Source: Nonomuraea jiangxiensis
GTDB taxonomy: Bacteria; Actinomycetota; Actinomycetes; Streptosporangiales; Streptosporangiaceae
DNA: 64,000 nucleotides
Direction: 5' to 3'
NCBI RefSeq assembly: GCF_900099965.1
Contig: NZ_FNDJ01000009.1
Location: 124,001-188,000 of the forward strand
This document shows positions 18,201 through 26,211 of this stretch, piece by piece. Position 1 is the first letter of the stretch. Each line of letters begins with the position of its first letter. The notes beneath the pieces are model-generated. The model saw only the letters and a program-made list of their open reading frames with translations. It searched no databases and was not told the origin of the DNA. The translations under genes were made by a program, and so were the position numbers.

Positions 18201-19195
18201 TTCTGCCAGCCAGTGTGTTCTTCGTACCAGTCATCCCTCGCGGCTGTCACCGTCACCGGGTAGGCCGTCGCCGGGTCGGCCAGAAACGCGGCGTCCGGAG
18301 TGAAGACGAGGGTCTTTCCGTCATCGGCGAGGGCGACGGCGGCTTTGCTGGCTCTGCCCGTGTCGAGCGGGGCGTTGGGGTCGGCGGACTTGGCATCCTG
18401 TATCAGGGTGGGCCGTACCTCGGTGAGCGTCTTGCCGTCCTTACCCACAATTGTGGGCCGACCCTCGGTGTTCTTCTTGAACGACAGGCCTGAGGGCAAC
18501 TCAACCGGCACTCGGAACGAGACCGAACCGGTGGGCCGTTCACGAATGATGATCTGCTGTTCAAAACCGGTCGGGGTCGCGGCTACCAGCAGGTCGCGGC
18601 CCTTGCCGTAGGCGTCCGCGTAGGTTGCGGTGTTGCCTTTCAGCGTGGGCTTCGGCAACGTCGACGACACGGTGATCTTCGCCGTTGCGTTGGCTGCCTG
18701 GCTCTTCAGCAGAGTCTTATCCTGGCCGGCGGACAGGGCCAGGCTGCCCGCTATTGCCTTGGGCTTGATGACACCGGCCTCTTCCACCAGAGTGGTGTCG
18801 ATCGGCGTGAAGTCTTTGCCATCAGCGTTCTTGACGCGGACTGGCTGGGTGCTGAGCTCCAGCCGGACGGTCTTGCCGTCGGGGTTGGCGTACAGCGTGG
18901 TGGTCTCGGTATTGCGTTCCGGGATCTCCACCCGCTTGCCGGACTTGGCCGCCTTACTCTTGGCGGCATCGAGGACCTTGTCCCCCGAGGTGGTGCCGGA
19001 GGGCTGCGGGGTCTTGGTTTCCGCTGGTGGTTGTGCGGGGGGTGGGGTGGGCTCTTGAGCCCAGGAGGGTGCGGCGGCGAGGCTGATCAGCATGGTGGTC
19101 GCGATGCTGACGGCCGCGGCACGGCCGAGTAAGCCCCGGCGTCGCGTGTGTGCGGGCATGAGGGGTAAGCCTCGGTGCCGCGTGTCTGGTGTCAC
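12209..19195 (-). CDS. Giant secreted multidomain protein with C-terminal NucA/NucB nuclease domain (polymorphic toxin)
   Basis: 2328 residues from a GTG with AGGAG just upstream. An ATG 12 codons in is an alternative start. Signal peptide to about Ala46 (SLAAAPSWA). Module 1 (70-525) is a beta-rich leader plus DNRLRE domain. A Big_5 Ig-like domain lies at about 615-715. The first ~40 residues of a LamG domain follow (HWKFDEGNGGTAADSSGN). Residues 758-1180 repeat module 1. Four tandem fibronectin-like repeats of about 115 residues run at 1186-1653 (core EFEVEHDPAATGQGTGQIW, then GWKVRWRARAV). The rest of LamG follows at 1664-1815. After a 380-residue low-identity region come CDEYPF at 2271-2276 and the terminal GxTIRNWYKDYRVGTGNSFW, the NucA/NucB DNase signature. 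It would display a DNase at the cell exterior against competitors. The 3' 1.4 kb is less GC-rich. Confidence 0.85.
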   Translation of the reverse strand: MTPDTRHRGLPLMPAHTRRRGLLGRAAAVSIATTMLISLAAAPSWAQEPTPPPAQPPAETKTPQPSGTTSGDKVLDAAKSKAAKSGKRVEIPERNTETTTLYANPDGKTVRLELSTQPVRVKNADGKDFTPIDTTLVEEAGVIKPKAIAGSLALSAGQDKTLLKSQAANATAKITVSSTLPKPTLKGNTATYADAYGKGRDLLVAATPTGFEQQIIIRERPTGSVSFRVPVELPSGLSFKKNTEGRPTIVGKDGKTLTEVRPTLIQDAKSADPNAPLDTGRASKAAVALADDGKTLVFTPDAAFLADPATAYPVTVTAARDDWYEEHTGWQKGGMDTWINDVDYKDSWDTQAQTQIVVGKSYASSVAKRWRGYLKFPNISPDFAGSKVQNADLHLWNYESNDCGTLPGSGITARQITSDWDDLTLHWDRQPSVTSTGADNEPGAYSETCSYAWNLTHSLDEIAQAWVDGATNYGIRLTAGNESDVRNWRRYTSHNAGGCMTAPLEDCKFQLHPPILTIDFELPVPPRRDTVVITSRDPLTSIPEYEEALTRSVYVPEPGESADALDPSDELIAASETHPYGSGDPINTDLISPDLPYPGDSEDTGNSGGEEDTAQPRVVATAPTNDDTDVAQDIQVRVTFSEEVLGSTFSVKSAEGVEVQGTTGSDDTGKIATFTPTQALRPGTKYTVTVSEAIDLSENTMIPHTWSFTTLRRAAGHWKFDEGNGGTAADSSGNDHDASLKDTAAWIAGKSGNAVSNMPSQARMAASRAAIQQGKAVEVADETSATSITYAQPDGKTFKTEVTAGPVRTRQSHGWVPIDTALAEQGGKLRPKALAEGTVMELSPGGTHPFVKMYTDGKSYALRWPTPLPKPTVKGRVATYTDAAGVGADLVVTALPTGFRHEVVLRQRPAKPVQLRIGVDDDGLTLTEGKGDRLLLKGKGDKPLATGTRPIVSDSSGKDRPGSAKRAEAGMDVVTKDGRTELVVKPDQAFLADAGTTYPVRVAAAMTLPLAADVDVSNYDTASSPAYPDNDYLFAGTMSDGSKYRTHLKFDTAGLQGGTVTGATLSMNTVDAHNCGSALARGIQVARLTSGWNPANLYWSGNPAYTTEDASTNFKGVNYDCEVYPDSMEWDVTGIAQDWAAGAADHGVVLKSPGEANVENYRLFTSSENLYEEGPPPTLTVTTSGPASAPTVSAPAITPAQTSGGTTVTSSLTPQLAATVADTAGGNLTGQFEVEHDPAATGQGTGQIWTGSSPAVASGGQATASVPAGKLADGWKVRWRARAVNAAAATASVWSNWQTATVDVPNPAVSAFQVTPAQVVGGVTVTTSVTPALHTTVIDPAAQPVRAEFEVEHDLAATGQGSGQIWAGAVDNIASGSQASLTVPEGKLSDGWKVRWRVRAVNPATTVGSPWSDWQALSVDVPDPVSEPAVGALQVTPSEQVSGTTVTPTRTPSLLAQVSDPAGKPLRAEFEIEHDPAATGQGTGQIWAGAADNVAAGSQASLAVPADTLSDGWQVRWRARAVSATVASAWSDWQSFTVSLPKPTATGLAVTPSKVVDGVTVTTRLTPTLQATLTHPAGQPLRAEAEIEHDPAAPEGQGTGQIWAGGVDNVASGTQAGLTVPDGKLTDGWKVRWRARAISADSASAWSDWQPITVDVTQPGEEPLAQTTGPVIRTDQSFTVSAWLRWSDKDGDYTVAEQKGTHQAPFRLGNTPDRGLVFTFTSADAADAAVEGVLSDVPPPVGEWFHLAGVYDAAAKTAALYLNGALVKSAPVSFATWNADASMSLGSKVKGDLDDVQIYQRPLSAEDVTVVVTSITAPASAGAPALQKEAAKALAAAVPGSFDYQRINLQTCQVSPGETGYAEYDARIRELSYNSCWSAYLYIQDYEEDDSDGKMKKSFCKSIFRLKIPAYICSRLNPLDEDLAFRFRATTIIHSYLGDRTGNGVVGGAGSGIKPSDMKVFVQLDDFAIVDEDGRVVVPAAQLKDLPISAAVDAHADSSLADGDCESEPDKRKDIKDWISSPSETFKVQATIDTSSAFICRIKPFAVFHDEILGIEYDWLTLPLWSQEVVGRDGKVLGVFRKGSGQPSGWKRWIPSFRCDSMAFGARNSEVEDSRGGCINTRAKRIFVMSYSRNPNFAEVIKHIEEAFTPGGFTPTYPPYRPAWVWDTPSLVPTKKILGNEQPKRITAGNWETAGPPLTKLDTDDYDLNRTRFSKIPMLMDQGTPEEMNWLIPADNTRHKIYINYCKYYEPKKYNEPFRPDRLPIGGPNSCDEYPFASTKEGAGTAQGKYSLRALNRSHNSSHGGTIRNWYKDYRVGTGNSFWVLIEP

Positions 19196-19567
19196 TGACT
19201 CCTGCTCTTTCTGGAGGCACGCCGAACAGCCCGCACAAAGGCGTACGGGCTGCCGATAGCTGGCATTTCGGACAGGAAGGTATCAGTAAAGATCACTTAA
19301 AGAAAGAGTAAACTTGTCATCGCGACAAGGGTCCAGTAATGGGCACTAACATCGTCCCGAGCTCGCTCTGGACACCTGAACCACACCCCAACTGCGCCGC
19401 ACGTGTACGACGTAGCGATGCCGAAAGTCTTGGGCGGGATCCGTGATGAGCTTCGCCGCGCCATCGGCTGCGTGCTGTATGTATCCGAGGACGTTGCGGA
19501 CCGCCTGCCAGCCAACGTTTTCCGTGCCCTAATACGGCAGTCTCCATTCGCGAGCTGAGCTGTGGGT
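19196..19567. other. Upstream region of the toxin gene, with possible gene relic
   Basis: About 370 bases. An AT-richer stretch at 19275-19320 is the likely promoter zone for the toxin. On the plus strand, a short frame from an ATG near 19419 reads PKVLGGIRDELRRAIG and VSEDVADRLPANVFRALI before a stop near 19557. It has protein-like composition but no family I know, and may be a fragment left by the neighbouring IS. Confidence 0.4.
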
Positions 19568-20932
19568 TTATGTCGTAGCCAAGCGGGCGCGTTTGTGAAA
19601 CCAGCGGGCCCGAGCCTGATGTCGGCGTCGCCAGATTGACCAGTGGGCCGTGTGCAGAAGCGCGGGTGTCGCCGGGGTCGCGGCGTTGAACAGGTGTTTA
19701 ATCTCGGCGATCGTCACCGGGATCACGCCGGGGTCGGCGGGTGGCGGCTGATCGGGCCGGTGTGGTGACGGGGCCTGAGTGTAGGTGCGGCGCCGGGCGG
19801 CCGCGGCGCTGGCCGCGCAGATGGCCAGGGCGGACATGACGAGCACGAGGTGCCGCAGGAACGCCTCGTACAGGCGTACCTGGGACTCATCCAGGCCGAA
19901 CAGGTCCTTTCCGAACTCGAAACTCTCTTCCACCGGCCATCTCAGCCCGGCGGCCGATATCAGGCGGGCCAGCGTGGCGGGTTGCCCGGCGGGGACGAAA
20001 CAGTAGTGGAAGGCCAGGTCGCCGGTCTTGCGGTGCTTGCGGATCAGCAGGAAGTGGACAGGACCGGCGGTGGCGATCCAGGCCCAAGCGTAGAGGCGCT
20101 CGCACTTGGAGCCGTCCCCGACCGAGCGGATGGTCCAGGCGCGTTTCGGCCTGCAGTACCGGGCCACGGCCTGAGCGCAGGTCAAGGTGGTGCCACCGCC
20201 CAGGGTCACGGTGAAGGAGGAACGGACGCGCAGCACGTATGCCTGCTCGTGCTCCTCCAGGAAGGTACGCAGCTTGGTGCAGGCGCCGTACACCTCATCC
20301 CCGGTCAGGAAGTCGAAGCGGACGCTGTCGGCATAGGCGTCGCTCAGCAGGCTCATGCCGAGTTCGCCCTTGGTGGCGAAGGCCAGGTCCAGGGGCAGCC
20401 CGGTGGTGAGGGCCGTGATGGGGCTGGTGATCTGCTCGGCCGGGATCCACTGCCGGGCGCCGATCAGTATATGCCCGGAGCCGGCGCGGACATAGGCCAG
20501 GTAGACGGTGTTGACGCCGTTGTCCACGCCGCCCGCGCAGCCCATGTGCTGTCTTTTGACGCCCGAGGTGGCGCTGCCCTTCTTCTCTCGGCCGAACTCA
20601 TCCAGCGCGCCGACGGTCAGGCTTGCAGGCGCGGCGGCGGCGTCCAGGCGGGCGACGGCGAAGCGGCGTTCCACACTCATCGCGCCGGCGGTGTCCCAGC
20701 GGGCCCGGCTCAGCAGCCGCTGAGTGGCGACCGGGGAGCGCTCGGCGATCGTCCACCCGTTGCGTTTGAGCAGGTCGGACATGACAGCACGGATGTACTT
20801 GGCGGCCTACAAGCGGGGCTCGATCCGGGTGAACATCGGTGCCAGCGCGTTGAGCAGCTCGTCGGTGTTTCGTTGTACGCGCCGCGCCTCTAGGATGAGC
20901 GCGGCAGCCGCTCTCGATCTTGTACTGGTCAC
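19568..20932 (-). pseudogene. IS701-type transposase with in-frame amber codon
   Basis: DDE transposase of the IS701 type. The coding frame runs from a GTG at 20932 (VTSTRSRAAAALILEARRV) through the family N-terminus (LLNALAPMFTRIEPRL), where TAG at 20809-20807 (codon 42) interrupts it in the place of a likely Gln codon. It then continues (AAKYIRAVMSDLLKRNGWTI) to the end. The remaining 404-residue frame from ATG 20782 keeps the catalytic core: D in GALDEFGREKKG, D in FLTGDEVYG, and E in RWPVEESFEFGKD. It is probably inactive, but a shortened enzyme from the internal ATG cannot be excluded. Clear terminal repeats were not found. Confidence 0.8.
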
Positions 20933-21026
20933 ACAGGCATGATCACGAGCAGCTGCTCTCGTTGTGCCTGCTTCCGATCTTAAGATCGCAACGGCCTATC
21001 GCCCATCCGTGCTGGTCACACCGTGA

Positions 21027-22408
21027 ATGGTGACTGCCGTACTAGGGCATGAGGACATCATTCGCATGGCTTCTGACCTGATCATGGCAAGCGAGCTATT
21101 CCGACGGATCATCGCAAGCAAGTACCCTTATGTTTTTGTCGATGAGAGCCATGATACGTTCCCCAACGTAGTCGAAGTACTCAAGGCCATCAGTGCTCAG
21201 TCACAGGGATCATTCTGCATCGGGTTCTTCGAGGATCCAATGCAGCAAATTTATCAGCGCCGCATCGGCTCCATTGAACCCGGTCCAGGGTGGCAAAAGA
21301 TTGGGAAGCCACAGAATTTTCGTGGCTCGAAGCGAGTACCCCAAGCCATCAACCAAGTAAGATCGAGTGCTGACGGCCTAGTTCAGGTATCAGGTCGGAC
21401 CGATGAAGATCAGGTAGAAGGAGAAACATTCTTCTTCGTCGTGCCAGCCGACAATGAGCGCGAAAGTCGTTTGAAGGGCGTACGAGAGTGGCTGAGCCTC
21501 CATAGCACCGGAGGCAGTTGAACTGCCGGTCCGGCCCGGAACGAGGCAGATGCAAAGATCTTGATGATTGTGCACCGGATGGTTGCGAAGCAGATGGGTT
21601 TCGAAGACCTATATAAGGCATTCCACGACGGCAAGTCAAACAGCTTGAAGCGTGCCTTCGACAAAGGGAACGCTTGGCCGCTTAGGCCATTTGAAGACGT
21701 CATACTTCCCATATCCAGAGCACAAAGCGTCGATTCGCCGTCGATCATCAGAATTCTACGCCAATACGGCAATGCCCTTTCGTCCGATGCTGCACCACAG
21801 ACTTTCAAGGACAAGATGGCAATAGCACGCGGTGCCACACTCCGCCTCAGGCAGATCGCAGAGAGGGCGGCCCGGGCTCTGCAGAGAGTGCGCTCAGGTT
21901 GGCAATCGAAGACTGTTTTATCGACGCCGACCCGCGATTTCATGCACATCTTTTCCCGGATCGCATGCACGCGCCGGCTGTGTTGCCATCTACAGTCACG
22001 GGTGCATTGGACTCCTTCATGGCATGCAACGTGAAGGAAATCAGACCCTATTTTGAATATATTGAAGAGAAATCGCCATTTTCTACCCAGCACGGCTCCA
22101 AAGGTGCCGAATACCCTAAAGTCATCGTTGTCCCGGACGATCAAGAAGCCAACTATAACCTTTACTCATACGAGAAGCTGCTCGGGATCAGAAGACTTTC
22201 GGATACGGATATACGGAACGTGGACAGCGGAAAGGATTCAGTCCTGGAGCGAACCCGCAGGCTACTATATGTTTGCGTTTCGAGAGCAATCATGTCACTT
22301 GCTGTCGTCATATTTTCGAATGACATCGCTGGAGCCAAGTCGGCCATTGAGAAGTTAGGTATAGCGGCCGGGGCAAAAATTCTCACCGAAGCCGACATCG
22401 TCGTTTAA
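21027..22408 (+). pseudogene. UvrD/Rep-like helicase relic, N-terminus lost and frame broken twice
   Basis: Three consecutive frames give a superfamily-1 helicase. 21027-21521 holds the Walker B box (YVFVDESHDTFP), the GFFEDPMQQIY motif III region and FRGSKRVPQAIN. The second frame starts near 21540 (KILMIVHRMVAKQMGFEDLY). The third frame, from about 21899, has TQHGSKGAEYPKVIVV (motif V) and TRRLLYVCVSRA (motif VI). The ATP-binding Walker A part is missing upstream, where the IS701 relic ends. Base composition is clearly lower in GC than the backbone. It resembles stand-alone defence-associated or mobile UvrD helicases, now dead. Confidence 0.8.
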
Positions 22409-22532
22409 GGGCGCATTGAACGTGATCAGCGTCGGAGCTCCGTGTGACTTGTGGCGCCGAGGGGTTGTGGACGGAGAGAACATAGGCGACATCGTTGGGT
22501 CCAGGCGCTGGAGGGCGCCCCGATCGCAGATA

Positions 22533-23696
22533 CACAGGTTGAATTCGTAGAGTCGGTCATGGATTTGCCGGCGTATCGAGGGTGAGCCCGGTCTGGGTGA
22601 GGCAGCCGGTGAGTAGGTGGGGCCGGTACTGGATCTTCTTCAGCTTGCGTTTGACGATCCGGACGAGCCCGGGCAGGTCGGTGACGGCGAAGTTGGCCAG
22701 GGTCCGGCGGAGCAGCGACCAGACGCCCTCGGCGGGATTGAGCTCGGGAGCGTAGGTGGAGAGCTGAACGATGCGCAGCCAGTCGGTGTTCGCGGCAGCA
22801 AAGTCGGCGAGCTGGCCGGCCAGGTGCACGTTCAGGTTGTCCCAGCACCACACCAGCGGTGCACCTAAGTGCTGGTGGTGGCCACGATCAGGTCCCGGTA
22901 GTCCATCCAGGAGAACGTCTTGGGTTCGCCCTTGCGGCCGTGGTAGACGTGCAAGCGGTAGAACAGGTGCGGCCGCTCACCGTCGCGGTAGCACAGGACG
23001 CCGGCCATGTTGACCCGGCCGGAACCTCTGCCGCGTACCGTCACCACCGGCCGGGCACCGACCGGCGCCCAGGTGCGTCCCTTCGGCGGCCTCAGCCCTT
23101 GCCCGGTCTCGTCTTCGAAGCAGAGGTAGGCGCCCAGGTCCGCCGCGGTGCTTTTACCGCGGGCCACACCTCGGCCTTCCACAGCGCGATGGCCTCCTCG
23201 TCCCGCTCGATCGCGCGCCGGGCCGGGACCTGCACCGACCAGCCGTGGCGATGCAGCAGCTTGCCCACCCCGTCGATGGTGTAGCCGATGTGAAACAGCC
23301 GCCCGATCAGCTTGACCCGGCCAAGTGTCCAGCACTGGTCTTCGGCGTAGCCCCAGGCCAGCGGGCCCCGCCGGAGCTCGGCATCCAGCCGCGTCCATTG
23401 CCGGGCCGACAGCTTCTTCCTCGACGCCGGCCCCTTCGACCGCAGGGCCGATGTGCCGCCCTCCCGCCAGGCTATACGCCAGCGGGTCACCGACCGCTCG
23501 TGTACCCGTAACCGCGCGGCGACCGTCCTGGTCGACTCCCCGGCCTCGAACCACTCGGCCGCCCGCAGCCGTACACGCTTCCGCCGTTCCTGCTCAGCGG
23601 GCGTGTACCCACCCCTTTGCCCGTACCGCATGCTCCGGTCATACCGCACCGAACGCGGTCCGTCACCGAGTTAGGACTCTACGCATTCAACCTGTG
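22533..23696 (-). mobile_element. IS630-family element with terminal repeats and TA duplication
   Basis: The ends carry inverted repeats of about 22 bp: 22533-22554 starts CACAGGTTGAAT and ends GTAGAGTC, and 23675-23696 is its complement with one mismatch (T versus G at the 13th position). TA flanks each end (22531-22532 and 23697-23698), the duplicated target of IS630/Tc1-mariner elements. Total length is 1164 bp. The only gene is the transposase, whose frame is broken, so this copy is probably immobile unless served in trans. Confidence 0.88.
22557..23649 (-). pseudogene. IS630 transposase, two frameshifts
   Basis: N-terminal part (23649 to about 23150) has two helix-turn-helix units (RTVAARLRVHERSVTRWR and a winged second unit ending TIDGVGKLLHRHGW). 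The middle part provides LGAYLCFEDETGQG (first catalytic Asp), and the last part WCWDNLNVHLAG (second Asp) and LNPAEGVWSLLRR (Glu). The first shift falls at GGTAAAAGC near 23150. The second, near 22857, is explained by loss of one C in an ACC repeat. The A-run at the first site could allow ribosomal slippage, known in some IS630 relatives. The second site has no such feature. Confidence 0.82.
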
Positions 23697-23759
23697 TAGC
23701 GAGGTCCAGAGGGCGGCGAGAAGCGCTCGGTCCTAGGGCACGAATCTCACACTGTGGTG

Positions 23760-24114
23760 TCAGAAGTGGTCGCTGACCTGCTGTGGATGCAGCGGCCGGC
23801 CCATCTCGTCGGTGAAGACGAACCCGCTGTTCGTCCAGGCCTCGCCCGCGGCCGGCCGCTCCGCGGCTTGGCGCTTGCGGGGCGCGCGCAGCGCGCTGAT
23901 GGTGTCTTCGTCCAGGGCGATGGTGCGGTCGCTGGCCTCGGTTTTCGGTCTGCCCTGTACCGGCTCCCATCCCAGGTGGGTGATCTGCCAGTGCACCCCG
24001 GTCGTCCCGGCGGCCAGGTCGACGGCCTTCCAGCGCAACCTGACCGCTTCCCCTCGGCGCAGACCCCGCAGGGCGATCAGCCGATACAGCGCGGACAGCC
24101 GGTGGGTGGCCGCC
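23760..24114 (-). pseudogene. Tyrosine recombinase (phage-type integrase) internal fragment
   Basis: About 118 codons of the catalytic domain: LIALRGLRRGEAVRLRW contains the first catalytic Arg (box I), then RPKTEASDRTIALD and FVFTDEMGRPLHPQQVSDHF, where the frame ends before the HxLR and Tyr boxes. Upstream the frame stops at a TAG exactly where similarity to a solute-binding protein begins. It is truncated at both ends and inactive. It is probably the remains of the integrase that brought in the island starting at the tRNA-Met. Confidence 0.8.
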
Positions 24115-24117
24115 TAG

Positions 24118-24513
24118 GAACAACTTGATCGTTGGGTCGCGCATGTGCTCGAAGTTGGCCTTGAGGGCCTCGGCGTTCCAGACCGCCCTGTCAGGAAATT
24201 TCACGCCCTGGTGGAGCTTGAATGTATAGGTCCTGCCGTCATCGGAGATCTCCCAGCTGTCCGCCAGCCACGGCTGGATCGTCCCGTCCATGTCGAACCA
24301 CACCGGCGAGTCGGCCACCGGGACCGTGCTCACCGGGCCGTCGGAACTGGCGTTGCAGTGCGGGTCGAGGGCGGCTGCTGCCCGTTCTCGCCCAGGATCA
24401 GGGTGCCGCCGGACTTGGGGGCGTTCGTGGTGCCGCCCGAGGTCCCGGCCGCGCTGCCGCATCCGGCGAGCAGCAGCGCGAGCGTGAGGACGGCGAGGGG
24501 GTCTTGGTCATGT
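24118..24513 (-). pseudogene. Truncated, frameshifted family-5 solute-binding lipoprotein
   Basis: N-terminal quarter of a paralogue of the next gene: lipobox LLLAGC, then SGGTLILGENG, then in another frame MDGTIQPWLADSWEISDDGR and KANFEHMRDPTIK, after which it fuses to the integrase fragment. Restoring one C in the C-run near 24500 and one base near 24375 rejoins the frames. The neighbouring intact gene shows the corresponding segments (LKPWLAAAWKISDDG, LNLEHMRDPATK), so this is a decayed tandem duplicate. Confidence 0.82.
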
Positions 24514-24514
24514 G

Positions 24515-26128
24515 TCAGCTCACCCATGCGTCCTGGAAGGTGACAGCGCCGTAGGCGTAGTCCCACGTCAGGCCGTGCACCCGCTTCTGCGAGGAGACGA
24601 GGCTGGGCCTGTCGTAGAGCGGGATGGCGGGCGCCAGTTCGAGCAGCCGGGCCTGCGCCTTGCCGTAGATTCCGGCCCGCTGGGCGGCGTCGGTGCTGGC
24701 CCTGGCCTCTTCGAGCAGCTTGTCGAGGTCGTCGTCGGAGAGCCTGGTGGTGTTCTGGCCTCGCCGCTCGGCGGTGGTGATGTTCTTCGAGGAGTACTGG
24801 ATCCACAGCACGTCGGCGGTGTTCGTGGTCCAGATGCCGACGGACACGTCGAAGTCGCCCTTGGCCGTGCGGTCGGACGAGACCTGCGCCGTGACGTTCT
24901 CGATCTTGATTTCGATGCCCGCCTTGGCGGCGGCGGCCTGGGTCTGGACCAGGATCTGCGTGTTCTGCGGGTTCACGCCCGTGTCGAGGGCGACGGCGGT
25001 CAGGCGTTTGCCGTCCTTGAGCCGGATGCCGTCCTTGTCCTTCTGCGTCCAGCCCGCCTCGTCCAGCAGCTCGTTCGCCCTGGCCGGGTCGTAGGCGATC
25101 TGCCCGCCCTGGGCGTGGTCGGGGGTGGAGGGGGTGACGAAGCCCGTGGCCACACTCCACTGTCCGAACGAGACGCTGTCGATGATGGCCTTGCGGTCCA
25201 CGGCCAGCGTGAGCGCCTGGCGTACCTTCTGGTCGCCGAACGGGGCGCGGCCGGTGTTGAGCCAGACCGAGAACGGGTGTCCCGGCCGGTCGATGGTAGT
25301 GAAGGCGAGGCCGGGGTTGGCCTTGACGTCCTCGACGCTGACGGGCGGGGTGTTGTCGATCACGTTGACCTCGCCGGCGAGCAGCGCGTTGTAGCGGGTC
25401 GCGTCCTCGGCCATGAAGCGGATCTCCAGCCCGTCCAGGTACGCGGGACCCGTGCGGCCGGTCGGCCCCCACGCGTAGCCGGGGTTCTTGCGGTAGGTGA
25501 TGCTCTGCCCCTTGGTCCACTTGCCGAAGACGAACGGGCCGGAGCCGATCGGGTGCTCGCAGGTGCTCGCCGGGTCCTCCTTGAGCTGCTTGGGCGAGAT
25601 CATGGCCAGGTACGACTGCGCGAGCACGTTCAGGAACGCCGAGTACGGCGAGCTCAGGCGCACTTCCAAGGTGCGCTCGTTCACGACCTTCGCGTCCTTG
25701 TACGGCGCGATGTACGAGGCGGCCAGCGGCGACTTGGTCGCCGGGTCGCGCATGTGCTCCAGGTTGAGCTTCAGCGCCTCGGCGTTCCAGGCCGACCCGT
25801 CGTGGAACGTCACGCCCTCCCGGAGGGTGAAGGTGTAGGTCAGGCCGTCGTCGGAGATCTTCCAGGCGGCGGCCAGCCAGGGCTTCAGGTTGCCCTCGGC
25901 GTCCTGCCACAGCAGGGAGTCGAAGATCGGGCGGCCCACGACCGTGGTGTTCGTGGTGGACAGCTGGTGGGGGTCGAGGCAGGCGGGCTCGTCGGCGTTC
26001 TCCCCGAGCACGAGCGTGCCTCCGGGCTTCGGGCCGTCGTCGCCGGCGACCGGTTGCGGCGTGGCGTCAGCGCCGCAACCGGCCAGCAGCAGGGCCGTGA
26101 CGAGCAGCATTGTGAAGCGGGTGAGCAT
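24515..26128 (-). CDS. ABC transporter family-5 (peptide/nickel-type) solute-binding lipoprotein
   Basis: 537 residues from the ATG at 26128, chosen because AAGGA stands just upstream and the lipobox LLAGC ends at Cys18. Mature SBP_bac_5 protein with KPGGTLVLGEN, PWLAAAWKISDDGLTYTF, the GSGPFVFGKW motif, and a C-terminal hinge. It would capture a solute outside the membrane. No cognate permease or ATPase is adjacent. It is divergent from an SfnB-type monooxygenase relic and close to other sulfur-scavenging enzymes, so an organosulfur compound or sulfur-containing peptide is a reasonable ligand by context only. Confidence 0.88.
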   Translation of the reverse strand: MLTRFTMLLVTALLLAGCGADATPQPVAGDDGPKPGGTLVLGENADEPACLDPHQLSTTNTTVVGRPIFDSLLWQDAEGNLKPWLAAAWKISDDGLTYTFTLREGVTFHDGSAWNAEALKLNLEHMRDPATKSPLAASYIAPYKDAKVVNERTLEVRLSSPYSAFLNVLAQSYLAMISPKQLKEDPASTCEHPIGSGPFVFGKWTKGQSITYRKNPGYAWGPTGRTGPAYLDGLEIRFMAEDATRYNALLAGEVNVIDNTPPVSVEDVKANPGLAFTTIDRPGHPFSVWLNTGRAPFGDQKVRQALTLAVDRKAIIDSVSFGQWSVATGFVTPSTPDHAQGGQIAYDPARANELLDEAGWTQKDKDGIRLKDGKRLTAVALDTGVNPQNTQILVQTQAAAAKAGIEIKIENVTAQVSSDRTAKGDFDVSVGIWTTNTADVLWIQYSSKNITTAERRGQNTTRLSDDDLDKLLEEARASTDAAQRAGIYGKAQARLLELAPAIPLYDRPSLVSSQKRVHGLTWDYAYGAVTFQDAWVS

Positions 26129-26211
26129 GGGAGTCCTTAAACACATATTGCCTACCTGCATTGCAGGGATTAGGGTGAACCATAACGTAACACGCAGAAC
26201 GGACGAAACAC

